Assembly (NCBI GenBank): GCA_024220505.1
Contig: JAKZZE010000010.1
Coordinates: forward strand, 620,001-684,000
Length of the DNA: 64,000 nt
DNA from: Rhizopus arrhizus
Taxonomy: Eukaryota; Mucoromycota; Mucoromycetes; Mucorales; Rhizopodaceae
Direction of reading: 5' to 3'
Each line of letters begins with the position of its first letter. The stretch's first letter is position 1. Of the stretch, positions 1 through 10,212 are shown one piece after another. The notes under the pieces are model-generated. The model did not search any database. It worked only from the letters and a program-made list of their open reading frames with translations, and was not told where the DNA came from. A program made the translations under genes and the position numbers.

Positions 1-1015
1 GTTACCCTCTACATTATCCCGAGTAGCAAAGCCATGGGAATGGTTAACAACCTCATGCCGACGGAAAAAAAACTCACTAGAGCTATAGTTTGCTGGAGCG
101 AATATATGGTTCTGCAATCTTACATCATTAGGATGAAGTGAGGAATAGGCCCTCCATCCATCGCTACGGATGACTGCTCCTTCCTTGCAAAACTGGTAAA
201 GGATAGGCAACAATGTAGCAGCAGTCCTATTCGGAACGGTACAGAGCATACGGCGTCCAGCAGAGAACTTCTGTCTCGTCTCTTGAACACCAGTTGTAGG
301 ATCGGTATAGCTGTACGTAATACCAGTACGAAGGGCTTCTACCATTCCAAAAACCCAAACTCCATCTCTGCGTGATCCACGATTGTATTTACGCTTGCCA
401 AATTTGGACTCGTCAATTTGAATATGATCGCAGAGTTCGTTGTCACCGAGCTTGTAGTCACCAAAATACCTGATAAAATCGTTGTGCATAAGCATCTGAC
501 AATCAACAGCAAGCTGACTAACAGTATGACCACTAATGCGAACCGTTCTGATGATAGTGGCAATTGATGCCTTACGAAAATACTCCGAAAGTACTATGTA
601 CACCTTGTTGATGTCCGACTTCTTATTAAAAAATACAGATCCCTTCGTAATGGATTCTTGTCGATCATTATGAATCCCAATTGATGAAGGAGTGCGACAA
701 CGATAGTAGAACTGAGATTTGCTACGTCTGTACCTAAGGACCATCTCATTCGTGCATCCATTGAAGTTGCAAATGCGGTTTTCCCTGTAGAACGCACCAA
801 TAGATTCCCTCAGGTGACTGTAATTCCATCAGTAAACATGCCCTACTTTCCTTTTATATCACTTACGTCCATGTAGTTTCTTCTGACACAATGATTCTTG
901 CTTCGCTCACTCTGTCACCATCCGAAGGAGTACGAGACCCATAAGGAGCAGACAATTGGCCAGAAGTACGGCCACCACGACGTGATAAGGATACAACAGA
1001 GCTTGAGACGGACAT
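1..1015 (-). CDS. Merlin/ISXO2-like transposase, 3' end beyond the window
   Basis: DDE transposase of the IS1595/ISXO2-like (Merlin) group, which excises and inserts its own element. Reading complement(join(<1..817,867..1015)) gives one open frame. The 49-bp intron (818-866) has GTAAGT at its donor, TACTGAT as a plausible branch site and ACAG at its acceptor. Exon 1 starts at ATG 1015. Exon 2 carries a zinc-ribbon-like cysteine set (CNFNGC, YRC). The first catalytic Asp is in QIDESKFGKRKYNRG, the second in IRSDGWRAY, and the candidate Glu in RDNVEGN right at the window edge. No stop or frameshift is visible. It resembles the Merlin gene at 35575-36901 (same DESKFGKRKYN box) but is clearly a different family, for example in intron number. 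The C-terminus and terminal repeats lie outside or were not found. Confidence 0.85.
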
Positions 1016-1060
1016 AGACGAAAATAAGTAAAATACAGAGAAAATACAAAAATGCAAAGG

Positions 1061-1070
1061 GGTATTTATA
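1061..1070 (-). promoter_or_regulatory. TATA box of the Merlin-like gene
   Basis: On the minus strand TATAAATACC lies about 46-55 bp upstream of the ATG at 1015. It is followed by a T-rich leader with no other ATG, so it is a plausible core promoter. The assignment rests on sequence and spacing only. Confidence 0.45.
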
Positions 1071-1101
1071 TTCTTCCTACAAAAAATGACGCAACATAAG
1101 T

Positions 1102-1536
1102 ATCCAATCATATTGGTGATTATCTATCCCGAGTCAGAGTCCAGGGTCAACAAAAAAAGCGCAAAATACCACAAAAGGAAAGAAAAAAAAATTATTCTAA
1201 AAAGTCCACTGACGCTGACTTATCTAAGCGGTAGACTAGGCAAATTCAATGGCCAATAAAACCAGATGCGCTGATTGAAATCTTACCAAATTTGGCATCA
1301 AAGATGATACGAGGTACAACAATGCATATTCGGAGTTTCATGCAGATCGGAGCTTAATTGAGGCCAGCGATCTCCGGGACCTATCTTTTGCCCTTGCCAC
1401 AGCAGTCTTTTGTTAATTGTATATCACCCGATCCAGCTTTACGCACATTTCAGCGCGGATCTGTGTCTTCTACTATTTGTTGTATAATGGTTAAGGTAAT
1501 AAAGTAAAAAGTGGAAACAAAAATAAAGAAACAGTT
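1102..1536. other. Gap with no recognised gene
   Basis: No ORF with family resemblance and no RNA gene is visible. The stretch probably includes the 5' end of the Merlin-like element whose gene ends at 1015, but I could not find a terminal inverted repeat because the other end is outside the window. Its base composition is less AT-rich than that of the surrounding LTRs. Confidence 0.4.
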
Positions 1537-1566
1537 TGTAATATATGTCCGACCATATTTTACATA

Positions 1567-3202
1567 CAGTGGGTCAAAAAACTGCACCAACCTAACCTAA
1601 TTTTTCGGAAATAAGAGCACAGGTCCGTCAGTTTTATAGCAAACATTATGAAACTTGAACCAAACAAAGTTAATATTATTATGATTTATTGACAAAACTT
1701 TCAAAGTCAGAAGCTGAGTATAAACTTAAAGCGCGTTCAGAAAAAAGCGGAGGTCGGTTGGTGCAGTTTTTTGACTTTCTTAAAATCGAGTGGATCCACC
1801 CTTTTCTGCTAATACTGCTTGTATTCTGGCGGGCAAATTGTCTATATATTTGATGCATTGTTTCTTAGTAAACGAATTCCATTCATTTTCGACTCTTTCC
1901 CACAGCTCATAGATGCTGGTCGCCCTATTATCATACATGCTCAGCTTTAACTTCAAATGATGCCATACCTCTTCAATAGGATTAAAATCTGGACTTTGTG
2001 ATGGCCAATCGTCAATGTAAGCCATGCCACTATCTTTCATTCATCGCGTTGTGGATATTCATCGATGTTTAGGATCATTGTCGTGCTGAAATACCGATGT
2101 TTTCCAATTCAGACCATAGTATTCCATGGTGTCCTTCAGACTTGTAGCAAGAATTTCTTGGTACAGCTCTGAATTCATGGCACCATTATAGTCCTGACAT
2201 GCATATCCAGGTCCTGCGCTGGTTATACAACCCCATAACATGAGACCACCGCCTCCATGCTTCACAGTAACGTCGATATCATGGGGCTGTAAACGATCGC
2301 ATTTTCTTTTCCAATAATATTTGCAACCATCAGAGCCCCAAATGTTAATTTTGGTCTCATCAGAAAAGATCATACGACGCAAGTCATGTACTGTCCAATA
2401 TTGATGCTTTTTGGCCCATGCCAATCAAGCTTTCTTGTGCTTTTCAGTCAATAATGGCTTCTTCTTTTTGATCTCAGCATAAATTTCAACTGAATGTAAA
2501 ACATTGATGGCCGATTGATACGACATAGGGTGTCCAAGCTCCTCCAACTTCATTTGCACATCCTTGGCAGTCTTCAAATAACCCGTTAGTACTTGTCCCT
2601 TGATGTATCGACGCGTTAATTCTGTCACAATGCTCGGTCTACCTCCACTTTTACGTATTCTATTATGCATCCACTTTTTTGCATACCTATTAACGGTGTT
2701 TCTATGCACTCCAACTCGTTTCCCAATAACTGTAGGGTCAATGTTATCTTCTAATAGTGCTTTGATACTGTTTTGAACATCGGATGGAAGCGTTTTGGGC
2801 ATTTCTACTGATGGATGGACACTGGCAATATATGATGCGTTTGGGTAAAGTAGGAAAGAAAAAAAAGAAAAAAAATTGCAAAAAAGTTTATTTTAAGGTC
2901 CCCAATGTGACTAGATACTCCACAGACTAATTTAAATCTGCCGGAAAGGTCTCAGTCCGGGTATATCATATCAAACCCATTTTTATTTTAAAAGCCAAAA
3001 AACTGCACCAACCGACCTCCGCTTTTTTCTGAATGCGCTTTAAGTTTATACTCAGCTTCTGACTTTGAAAGTTTTGTCAATAAATCATAATAATATTAAC
3101 TTTGTTTGGTTCAAGTTTCATAATGTTTGCTATAAAACTGACGGACCTGTGCTCTTATTTCCGAAAAATTAGGTTAGGTTGGTGCAGTTTTTTGACCCAC
3201 TG
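1567..3202 (-). mobile_element. Tc1/mariner element T1 with 209-bp terminal inverted repeats
   Basis: The ends are CAGTGGGTC / GACCCACTG, flanked by TA at 1565-1566 and 3203-3204, the standard Tc1 target duplication. The inverted repeats extend about 209 bp inward (to about 1775 and from about 2994). Each arm also carries an inverted copy of its own outer 20-mer GTCAAAAAACTGCACCAACC (1573-1592) at 1756-1775. The element contains a broken transposase on the minus strand and sits inside the G1 LTR, so it is younger than G1. Confidence 0.93.
1780..2802 (-). pseudogene. Tc1 transposase with three in-frame TGA codons
   Basis: Mariner/Tc1 DDE transposase. ATG 2802 opens MPKTLPSDVQ; an N-terminal helix-turn-helix pair (RVGVHRNTVNRYAKKW) is followed by FSDETKINIWGSDG (first Asp), FQHDNDPKH (second Asp) and PDFNPIE (Glu), with 35 residues between the last two acids. 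The frame is never shifted, but TGA interrupts it at about 2425-2427 and twice at about 2039-2055. Each stop is one transition away from the residue in intact relatives (CGA to TGA, TGG to TGA). The copy is therefore dead by point mutation, not by indels. The family is close to the intact transposase at 52048-53070. Confidence 0.92.
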
Positions 3203-3417
3203 TATATAGAATACGCGCACAACATTCATATCAACTAGTCAAGTCTCTAGACCAAATGAAATGCAGAGAATAATAAGACTGAAGATATTAGAATGACTAA
3301 CACAAAACCTTCAAACTGTATAAATATCCCATAATATTTTATTCAATAAAGATAAGGAAAAATTTCACAAGCAATCTTTTCTTTCCTATTTTTAAAACCC
3401 GGTCTTAAACTATTACA

Positions 3418-3435
3418 TTGGTGGAGAAGCTCAAT
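3418..3435 (+). other. Primer-binding site of G1
   Basis: TTGGTGGAGAAGCTCAAT follows the LTR end (ATTACA) directly. TGG would pair with the CCA tail of a tRNA, as in other Ty3/gypsy elements. The primer tRNA species was not identified. This also shows that the TTG at 3418 is not a protein start. Confidence 0.6.
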
Positions 3436-5768
3436 ATGGTATCCGATTCTAATCCTTGGTCTCACGGGGCATCCCGCCCTAACCTTGCTCCTGTTCCTAT
3501 GAGTCCCGACAGGTCCCCCGCTAGCTCTGTTTTGCTTTCATTCAGCAACGGTGGTGCTCCTGGTTCACCGTCTGGTCCTCCTTCGGTGTTGTCAAAGGAT
3601 GCTCAGTCGCTCCCTGATGATGACACCCTCCTTGGTATGTTCCAATTTCTGAAGACAACTGCTACGGAAATGCTCACATACCTTCATGGAGGAAGAGATG
3701 AACGTATTCTGGAAATTCAACGATTAAACCAACGAATTCAGAATGTAGCTATCACTTTGCCCATGATACCTCCGGAATCACAGGAAGAGTTATCCTTGAT
3801 CATCATGGAGAAAAGAAATATGATTGAGACTCTTCAGGCACAAATAACGGAACTCGATGGTAATATCGTACCGGCTAGAGAATTCATCAAGGAACACTTT
3901 GGATGGTACTTACAACATGTCAATTCAACTCTTCAGACATACATTAAGGACTTCCAATGGCCTACGTTGGGGGTATGTCAGGAATTGGAATTGGAATTGC
4001 CTCAAGAAGTGGTCCAAATGGTATTGAATCCTTGGAAACAAGATGTTAAACCAACTGGTGGTGAGCAGGACATAAAAGATCAAACAATCGCAGAGTTACA
4101 TAACATGATAAAGGAATTGCAAAATGAAAGACTTTTGTGGCGACAAGAGAAAGAAAAAACGACCGGTATCAATGGTGGTGAAAAGACAAAAGAAGAATCC
4201 ACTGAGTATGTACGAGGTGAAAAGTACAGGGAAAGGCGTAGAAGAATAAGGATTCCCACTTTCGAAAAGGGAAGTGCAGAAAGTGCCCAGAAATGGATTT
4301 ATCGTTATGAATCAATTAGTACTTATCTTGGGTTCAACGAACAAGAAATGGTGGAGGAACTTTGTGCAGTACTGGAGGGTCAAGCACTAAACTGGTTCAA
4401 TAGTCTGCGAATGGAAACAAAAAAGAACTGGATAGACGTCAAGACTCAGTTTCTGCATCAATACGGTGGAGGTGCAAACCCTGCATTGGCAGCCTTGGAT
4501 GAACTCAAGAACCTTCGCCAAGGGAAGATGGCCATCGGGGAGTTTGCCCCTAAATTGATGGATCTTTTATATCGTGCACAAGTTTATACACCGGCGATTC
4601 AACTTGACTATTTCAAGGAAAAGATTAGGCCAGAACTCAAGACAGCCGTAATCTTTGGTCGTGCTACCGACTTGGACACTGGTATAGAAATAGCAACGGA
4701 AGTGGAACGAGAATTTTCAAGACGCGGTCCTCCTACGTATGGCTATGGACGATCGATAGCTATTGATCAGGCTATACCAACTCCGGTTACTTACGACGAA
4801 AGTTCTAGTGGATCAAATACTAGTAGTGGATCCGGTGAACAACAGAATTTTCAAAACAAAGGATCATCAAGTGATACAAGAAAATGTTACTACTGTAACA
4901 AACCTGGACATATGAAGAAAGATTGCAGAAAACGTACCAACAACAGCAAGAACAGTAACAAATTCAACAACAGCAGCAGATTCAGCAATAACAATAAAAA
5001 CAACCGATTCAACAGCAAAAACAGCCGATTCAACAACAACAACCAAGAAGCAGAAATTGTAAACCAGTACAACAACAACGATGACGAAGACGACGACGAC
5101 ATAGACATATTCAGCCATTTCCTTCAGAACAATCAAAACGACTTGGACATCAATTTAGAAATCAACAAACCGAACAGATTCCACATCATTGTCAAACATG
5201 ATCAGCAACAACAACAAACGGTACTTGTCGACACCGGCTCAACTATTAGCACAATATCAGCAGTTACAGCAAAAAACCTCAACCTTCCTCAGTATAAATG
5301 CAACGCAGCGACCATCAAATACGGTAATACGACCACTCAACAATCATCAGCAAAAGCCGTATTCAAATTTAACCTGGACGAACAAACAGATAGCACAGCA
5401 TTTGTGTATATTGTGGAAAAACAAAATGAAGAAATAATCCTCGGAATGGATTGGATGATTAATGAAGACATTATCTTACACCCTAGAACGAAAACCGTTA
5501 AAAAATCCCTACAAACAAACAATGATATGAGCGTAACTAACTTAATTACCACAAAATTCCCAAACCTTGTCAAAGAATCCGAACATCAAAGTATAACCAA
5601 TGCTCCTTACGCACATCGGATTGACACTGGTGATGCTCTGCCTGTGGCACAAAGGGATTATCGGACATCACACTCTGAAAATGCAGAAATTGCAAAAGAA
5701 GTCAAGAAAATGTTGGCTTCGAAAGTTATCACCCCTAGTACAAGCGATTGGTGTTCTCCTGTGGTGCT
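3436..5768 (+). pseudogene. G1 gag-protease-reverse transcriptase N-part, cut by LTR-B
   Basis: Polyprotein of a Ty3/gypsy retrotransposon, starting at ATG 3436, the first ATG after the primer-binding site. In order: a coiled-coil-prone N-half, a capsid-like gag domain (around WIYRYESISTYLGF and ALNWFNSLRME), a CCHC zinc knuckle CYYCNKPGHMKKDC from residue 484, an asparagine-rich linker, an aspartic protease with LVDTGSTIST (catalytic Asp about residue 599) and IILGMDWM, then the start of RT. Gag and pol are one continuous frame with no frameshift signal. The gene is cut at 5768 by a solo LTR. Frame and TSD agree exactly across the insertion, so the coding sequence resumes at 6351. Confidence 0.93.
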
Positions 5769-6345
5769 TGTTGTAGAACAGCGTCTGATCATAACGGACA
5801 TTGAATAATCACAACTAAAAGAAGTATATTAAAATTGATAAAATATAATAATTTAAATCTTTATCAAATAAAATATATTCTTCTTCTTTTTTTATAAAAC
5901 TATCACTATTAGATTTCCTATAAAGTAAACATGAACAATAAATAAGTCATGACCTTTACTATTCATCAATTCTGTAAATGAATAATAATGGATCAGGTAC
6001 CTAGTCAACTTTGATCTGACTGGAGGCATTTCATATAAATATATCTTTCCTCTCATTGAAGACGAGACAATTCTCCCAGATCAGTTAAAGAACAATAAGA
6101 TCTATAAAAACAACGAATTAAAAATTTTCATAATCGATTCAGTAATCATTCTTCAATCAAACATGTCAACTATTGGATCTACGCTCATAACTACTCATTT
6201 ACCCGCCAACTGATAGAAGAATATAAATAGTAGACTTTGTAATGATTTCTTTTTAACAATTAAGATTGTCTTAAATAAAGTTCAGTCTCAAAAAGTATTC
6301 TTTGGTTTTATTTTTATTCCTGAATTACTTTACCAGAACATAACA
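5769..6345 (+). mobile_element. Solo LTR, family LTR-B
   Basis: A 577-bp insertion starting TGTTGTAGAAC and ending ATAACA, with 5-bp target duplications GTGCT at 5764-5768 and 6346-6350. The TG..CA ends, a TATA-like ATATAAATAG about 120 bp from the right end and AATAAAG after it fit an LTR left by recombination of a full element. A second copy lies at 62866-63434. It interrupts the RT gene of G1. Confidence 0.92.
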
Positions 6346-7302
6346 GTGCTCATTACAAAACCGGATGGTGGAAAACGGTTCTGCGTCGATTATAGAGGAC
6401 TGAACAAGGTAACAATTAAGGACAAGTACCCTTTACCACGAATCTCGGAACTCCTGGATCGACTTCAAGGCAGCAAGTATTTTTCGGGTATCGACCTCAA
6501 GTCTGGTTACTGGCAACTTCCTCTAGACCCCAAGGACGCTAAGAAAACGGCTTTCATCGCAAACGGTTCCTTATATCAGTTCACGTGTCTTCCTTTTGGT
6601 GTGGTTAATGGCCCTAGTTCGTTTATGCGGTTCATGCATGGAATACTACGTGGACTCCCAAGAATAATGGTATATTTGGATGATATAATTGTGTACAGCT
6701 CATCAAAAGAACAACATCAGCAAGATCTTCGAAATGTGTTACAACGACTAAACGACTATAATCTCAAGATATCGATAAAAAAATGTCAATTTTTTCAAAA
6801 GGAAATCAAGTTCCTAGGTTTCCTGGTCAGCGGACATGGTATACGCTCAGATCCATCCAAGGTTGAAGTAATCAAAACATGGCCTACTCCTTCTTCCGTC
6901 AAACAAGTACAACGATTCCTAGGATTCTGTGCGTTTTATCATCGGTTCATTGCAAACTTATCAACGATGGCGAAACCTCTTTACAAGTTACTCAAGAAAG
7001 AAGAACGAGGATTCAAATGGACTCCGGCCGCTCAAGAGGCTTTCGAACAACTGAAATCAAGAATGGTGGAACTCCCTACTTTGGCTTATCCTAATCCTGA
7101 AGAACCCTATGATCTCCATTGTGATGCTAGTGATTCTGGTCTTGGTGCTATCTTGGTGCAAATTGGTCGTCCTATCGCTTTCGCAAGTCGAACTGTGACA
7201 GATCCGGAACAAAATTACAGTACAACCGAAAAAGAATGTCTGGCTATCGTATGGGCTCTCAACTACTTCTATCCTTATCTGTTTGGTGCTCAGTTTACAA
7301 TA
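6346..7302 (+). pseudogene. G1 reverse transcriptase-RNase H, second part
   Basis: Continuation of the G1 polyprotein after LTR-B. Visible motifs are KRFCVDYRGLNKVT, FSGIDLKSGYWQLP, the catalytic box MVYLDDIIVYS, FLGFCAFYHRFI and the start of RNase H (LHCDASDSGLGAILVQ, AFASRTVTDPEQNYSTTEKE). The frame is intact up to FGAQFTIY, where Tc1 element T2 begins (TA 7303-7304). The rest of RNase H, the integrase and the 3' LTR are absent on the far side of T2, so the locus was also deleted or rearranged. Confidence 0.93.
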
Positions 7303-7304
7303 TA

Positions 7305-8950
7305 CAGTTGCCGTCAAAACTGGTCGCATGTTTTCATATTTTGCCTATACACGTTGCGGTCTACTTCATTTCTTAGTTTATAGCAATGTAGTATACACCA
7401 TTCGAAAGAGCAAGCTCTGGGTAGCTCAGTGGTAGTACAAGTATTGCCGTAGAGCCAGTGTATCGGTAATCACTGGCCCTCAAAGTCTGACGGTACATGC
7501 GACCAGTTTTGACGGCGTTTATAAGTAAACGTTTTGATACACTTTATTTAAAAAAATCAATACTTAGTCCAGCGACCTTTTGCTTTAATAACTGCAGCAC
7601 ATCTTTTCGGCATACTTTCGATGTATTTTTGGCATTCCTCTTTAGAAATGGCATACCAGGTCTGACCTATACGCTCCCATAGCTCATGCATACTACTTGG
7701 TGGTGCCTCATAGCTATGAAATAGCTCTCTCTTTAAATGTGCCCACATATGCTCTATAGGATTTAGGTCTGGGGACTGAGGAGGCCATTCCAATGCTTCG
7801 AATGGCTGCTGGTCAATCCATTCTTTCACTACCTTCGATGTATGCTTGGGATCATTATCCTGCTGAAACACTATTTTGGAAGAATCCAAGCCATAACTCT
7901 CCATTGTCTTCAGTAAGTCATCTTTTAAGACCTCAAGATAGGCCTCGCTATTCATACGATGACCTACATCAACTATCCACCCAACGCCTTCCCATGTAAT
8001 GCAGCTCCAGACCATAATATTGCCACCCCCATGCTTGACGGTTTGCTGTACATGTCGCGAGTTCAACTCCTCATGGGGTAGTTTCCATGTATAAGCCTTT
8101 CCGTCGGATCCAAAACGATTTATTTTGGTCTCATCTGAGAATATGACCCGTTTCCAGTCGTCCACAGTCCAATGTTGGTGCGATTTAGCCCATTGAAGGC
8201 GTTTCATGATGTTTTGCGTTCGTAGCAATGGTTTTTGTGGCTTGACAAATGCTATAAAGCCAGCTTTTTTAAGGACGCGGCGTACGGTACTGTCACTTAC
8301 AGACATTCCAAATTCTTCTTTTAGAGCTTTTTGGATCTCTACAGCATTATTTTTTCTTCCCAAGGTGACTAATCTCCGGATGTAGCTTACCATGCGTTGA
8401 CTAATTAGAGATGGACGACCACCTTCATCAACATTTCCACTCATCTTCAGAGATGAGCGGTACTTCTGAACAGTAGTACGACTAACACCAACTTGTTTTG
8501 CTATTTTGCTGTTTGACTTCTTGGATCTTAGCAATGAGGAAATGCTATTTACTTTGTCAGTTGAAATTGCGCGCATGTCGAATCTGCAATGGTGCAATTT
8601 CTTAATGGGGTGTCGCAATGTAGCAAAAAAACACTTACATGTAAACAATATTATTATAATAGAAGAAAGAGAAGAAAAAAATATAAAAAATTTACAATTA
8701 AGTCACATTTTTGTGACTATATTATGTCCCTTATAAACGCCGTCAAAACTGGTCGCATGTACCGTCGGACTTTGAGGGCCAGTGATTACCGATACACTGG
8801 CTCTACGGCAATACTTGTACTACCACTGAGCTACCCAGAGCTTGCTCTTTCGAATGGTGTATACTACATTGCTATAAACTAAGAAATGAAGTAGACCGCA
8901 ACGTGTATAGGCAAAATATGAAAACATGCGACCAGTTTTGACGGCAACTG
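7305..8950 (-). mobile_element. Tc1/mariner element T2 with 220-bp inverted repeats
   Basis: The ends are CAGTTGCCGTC / GACGGCAACTG with TA at 7303-7304 and 8951-8952. The inverted repeats cover 7305-7524 and 8731-8950. Inside each arm the 20-mer CCGTCAAAACTGGTCGCATG (7311-7330) recurs inverted at 7496-7515, so each arm is itself bounded by short inverted repeats. Each arm also holds GGGTAGCTCAGTGGTAG, which looks like a tRNA D-arm/A-box. The left flank is gypsy RNase H and the right flank is LINE sequence, so the two flanks were not originally adjacent. Confidence 0.93.
7557..8576 (-). CDS. Tc1 transposase of T2, intact
   Basis: A 339-aa DDE transposase. I place the start at ATG 8576 (MRAISTDKVN); a longer frame reaches 8648 but its first 24 residues do not resemble the family. 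Two N-terminal helix-turn-helix units (KIAKQVGVSRTTVQKYRSSL; a GRPSLIS turn; EFGMSVSDSTVRRVLKKAG) are followed by the catalytic residues in VIFSDETKINRFGSDG, VFQQDNDPKH and PDLNPIEHMW. The spacing from second Asp to Glu is 34 residues. No stop or frameshift is present, so T2 could encode active transposase. Its frame ends about 30 bp from the left arm. Confidence 0.93.
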   Translation of the reverse strand: MRAISTDKVNSISSLLRSKKSNSKIAKQVGVSRTTVQKYRSSLKMSGNVDEGGRPSLISQRMVSYIRRLVTLGRKNNAVEIQKALKEEFGMSVSDSTVRRVLKKAGFIAFVKPQKPLLRTQNIMKRLQWAKSHQHWTVDDWKRVIFSDETKINRFGSDGKAYTWKLPHEELNSRHVQQTVKHGGGNIMVWSCITWEGVGWIVDVGHRMNSEAYLEVLKDDLLKTMESYGLDSSKIVFQQDNDPKHTSKVVKEWIDQQPFEALEWPPQSPDLNPIEHMWAHLKRELFHSYEAPPSSMHELWERIGQTWYAISKEECQKYIESMPKRCAAVIKAKGRWTKY

Positions 8951-8952
8951 TA

Positions 8953-10041
8953 TTTTACATGTAGCTTATTAATACTGTTTTCATATCGAGTTATGAATGA
9001 TGGATACATCAAGCAGGAACGTTTTGGCGCGATAACGGCGAGATCTCTGCCGGCTTCCTTAAACGCTGTGCAACACGTCGGGCTACTCAAACATGTATCG
9101 ATGAATTGGAACACCCAGTTACTGGAACACGTTGCTCCTCTCCAACTGATCTCCAGGATGCTGCGATTTCGTTCTACCAGCAGCTATTGTCGTATTTACC
9201 TCATTAAATACTTATTATTCGTATGAGATTACTCAGATCTTATATAAGAAATAACAAGTACTGAATACATAATATTATTACATATTCCTTAAAAGCTCAT
9301 ATACAATGTTTATATTGTTTAAGCTCAATACTAAAATTGACCTTGAACTCACTTCGGTCCCTGAATAATTTCATTTCCTATATAAAGGCGTAGTTTGATT
9401 AAATGGGTTCTCTCTCTCGTCTTGAAATCTAATAAAGAGGTTACATAGAGACTCATTCACTAGTTTTCAAGTACTATTTCCTTTCTTTTTTTTCACTTAA
9501 TTATCTGCAAATATCTCAGCTATACACTCCTGAAGAAATTCACCAATCCTCAGTCGACAGTCTCCTAGAAGCTGTTCCTACCACTTGTCGTATTCCAGAT
9601 TCTGTGTCGGATTCCTTGGTTCGTCCATTTTCTACTGTTGATTTAATTGATGCCGCTAAACGCTGCCCCAATCATAGCAGTCCTGGACCTGATGGTATCC
9701 CTTACCAAATCCTCTTGCTTGTCTTTGAACACCACCACGCTAGCCGAATTGCTACTCAGGTATACAACGATGCTCTTTCCTGTTCCATCTTCCCCCGAGC
9801 TGGCAAGAGACCTGTATGACACTTCTTCCGAAAAAAGGTGATCTGACCTCACTTAAAAACTGGCGTCCTATCTCACTCATCAACACGGACCCCAAAGTGT
9901 TCACACGGTTGCTCAATGCTCGACTCATGCCGCATCTGAACCGGCTTACCAGTCCTCAACAACTTGGCTTCATGCCTGGTCGCTTTATTGGTGAAAACGG
10001 TAAGCTTCTCAATGTGGTGATGTCTGTTGCAGAGAAAAGAT
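8953..10041 (+). pseudogene. LINE-type (non-LTR) reverse transcriptase fragment
   Basis: In-frame segments read FWRDNGEISAGF, then after LTR-C the diagnostic fingers motif CPNHSSPGPDGIPYQIL and, after a frameshift near 9812, NWRPISLINTDPKVFTRLLN and TSPQQLGFMPGRFI. These are RT motifs of a non-LTR retrotransposon. The fragment has a stop near 8996, the LTR insertion at 9188-9518, a one-base shift near 9812, and is truncated by LTR-A at 10042. Neither the endonuclease domain nor the catalytic YxDD is present. Confidence 0.82.
9188..9518 (+). mobile_element. Solo LTR, family LTR-C, copy 1
   Basis: A 331-bp insertion with ends TGTCGTATTTACC and CAAATATCTCA and 5-bp target duplications GCTAT at 9183-9187 and 9519-9523. 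Reading across it restores the LINE frame (SFYQQL then YTPEEIH). It contains a TATATAAAGG box and AATAAAGAGG. An almost identical inverted copy is at 10902-11231. Confidence 0.93.
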
Positions 10042-10212
10042 TGTCATGTTTTGACATGTCAATAAGATACAGTCTTATCATTCTGGACTAAATCTTTACA
10101 AATGAGTTTGAATAAGAATAGAACCTGATAATTATCACTGCCCTAAACAGCCAAGTTTCACTTTCATCTCAACAGTTGATTATTAACATCAGTTTATAAA
10201 ATTTTTCTTATA
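10042..10212 (+). repeat. Left part of an LTR-A copy, truncated at T3
   Basis: It starts TGTCATGTTTTGACATG and matches, nearly base for base, the outer LTR at 62808-63722, except that it lacks the nested LTR-B found there and so shows the empty site. The match stops where T3 begins. The right part of LTR-A is not found on the other side of T3. Confidence 0.85.

Larger units (their letters stand above)
1537..3417 (+). repeat. 5' LTR of Ty3/gypsy element G1, interrupted by Tc1 element T1
   Basis: The LTR starts TGTAAT (1537) and ends ATTACA (3417). Removing T1 (1567-3202 plus one TA) leaves about 240 bp. A TATA-like GTATAAATATC and an AATAAA signal lie in the right-hand part. It is followed at once by a primer-binding site and gag. 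No matching 3' LTR is in the window because the right half of G1 is gone. Confidence 0.65.

Noticed and set aside
1780..2802. Reassigned TGA codon as an explanation for the three internal stops in T1
   Set aside because: Intact genes here, including a close Tc1 relative, use no internal TGA, and several end with TGA. Simple mutation is enough.
3418..3435. Six extra N-terminal residues of G1 gag from a TTG start
   Set aside because: These bases are the primer-binding site just after the LTR; ATG 3436 is the sensible start.
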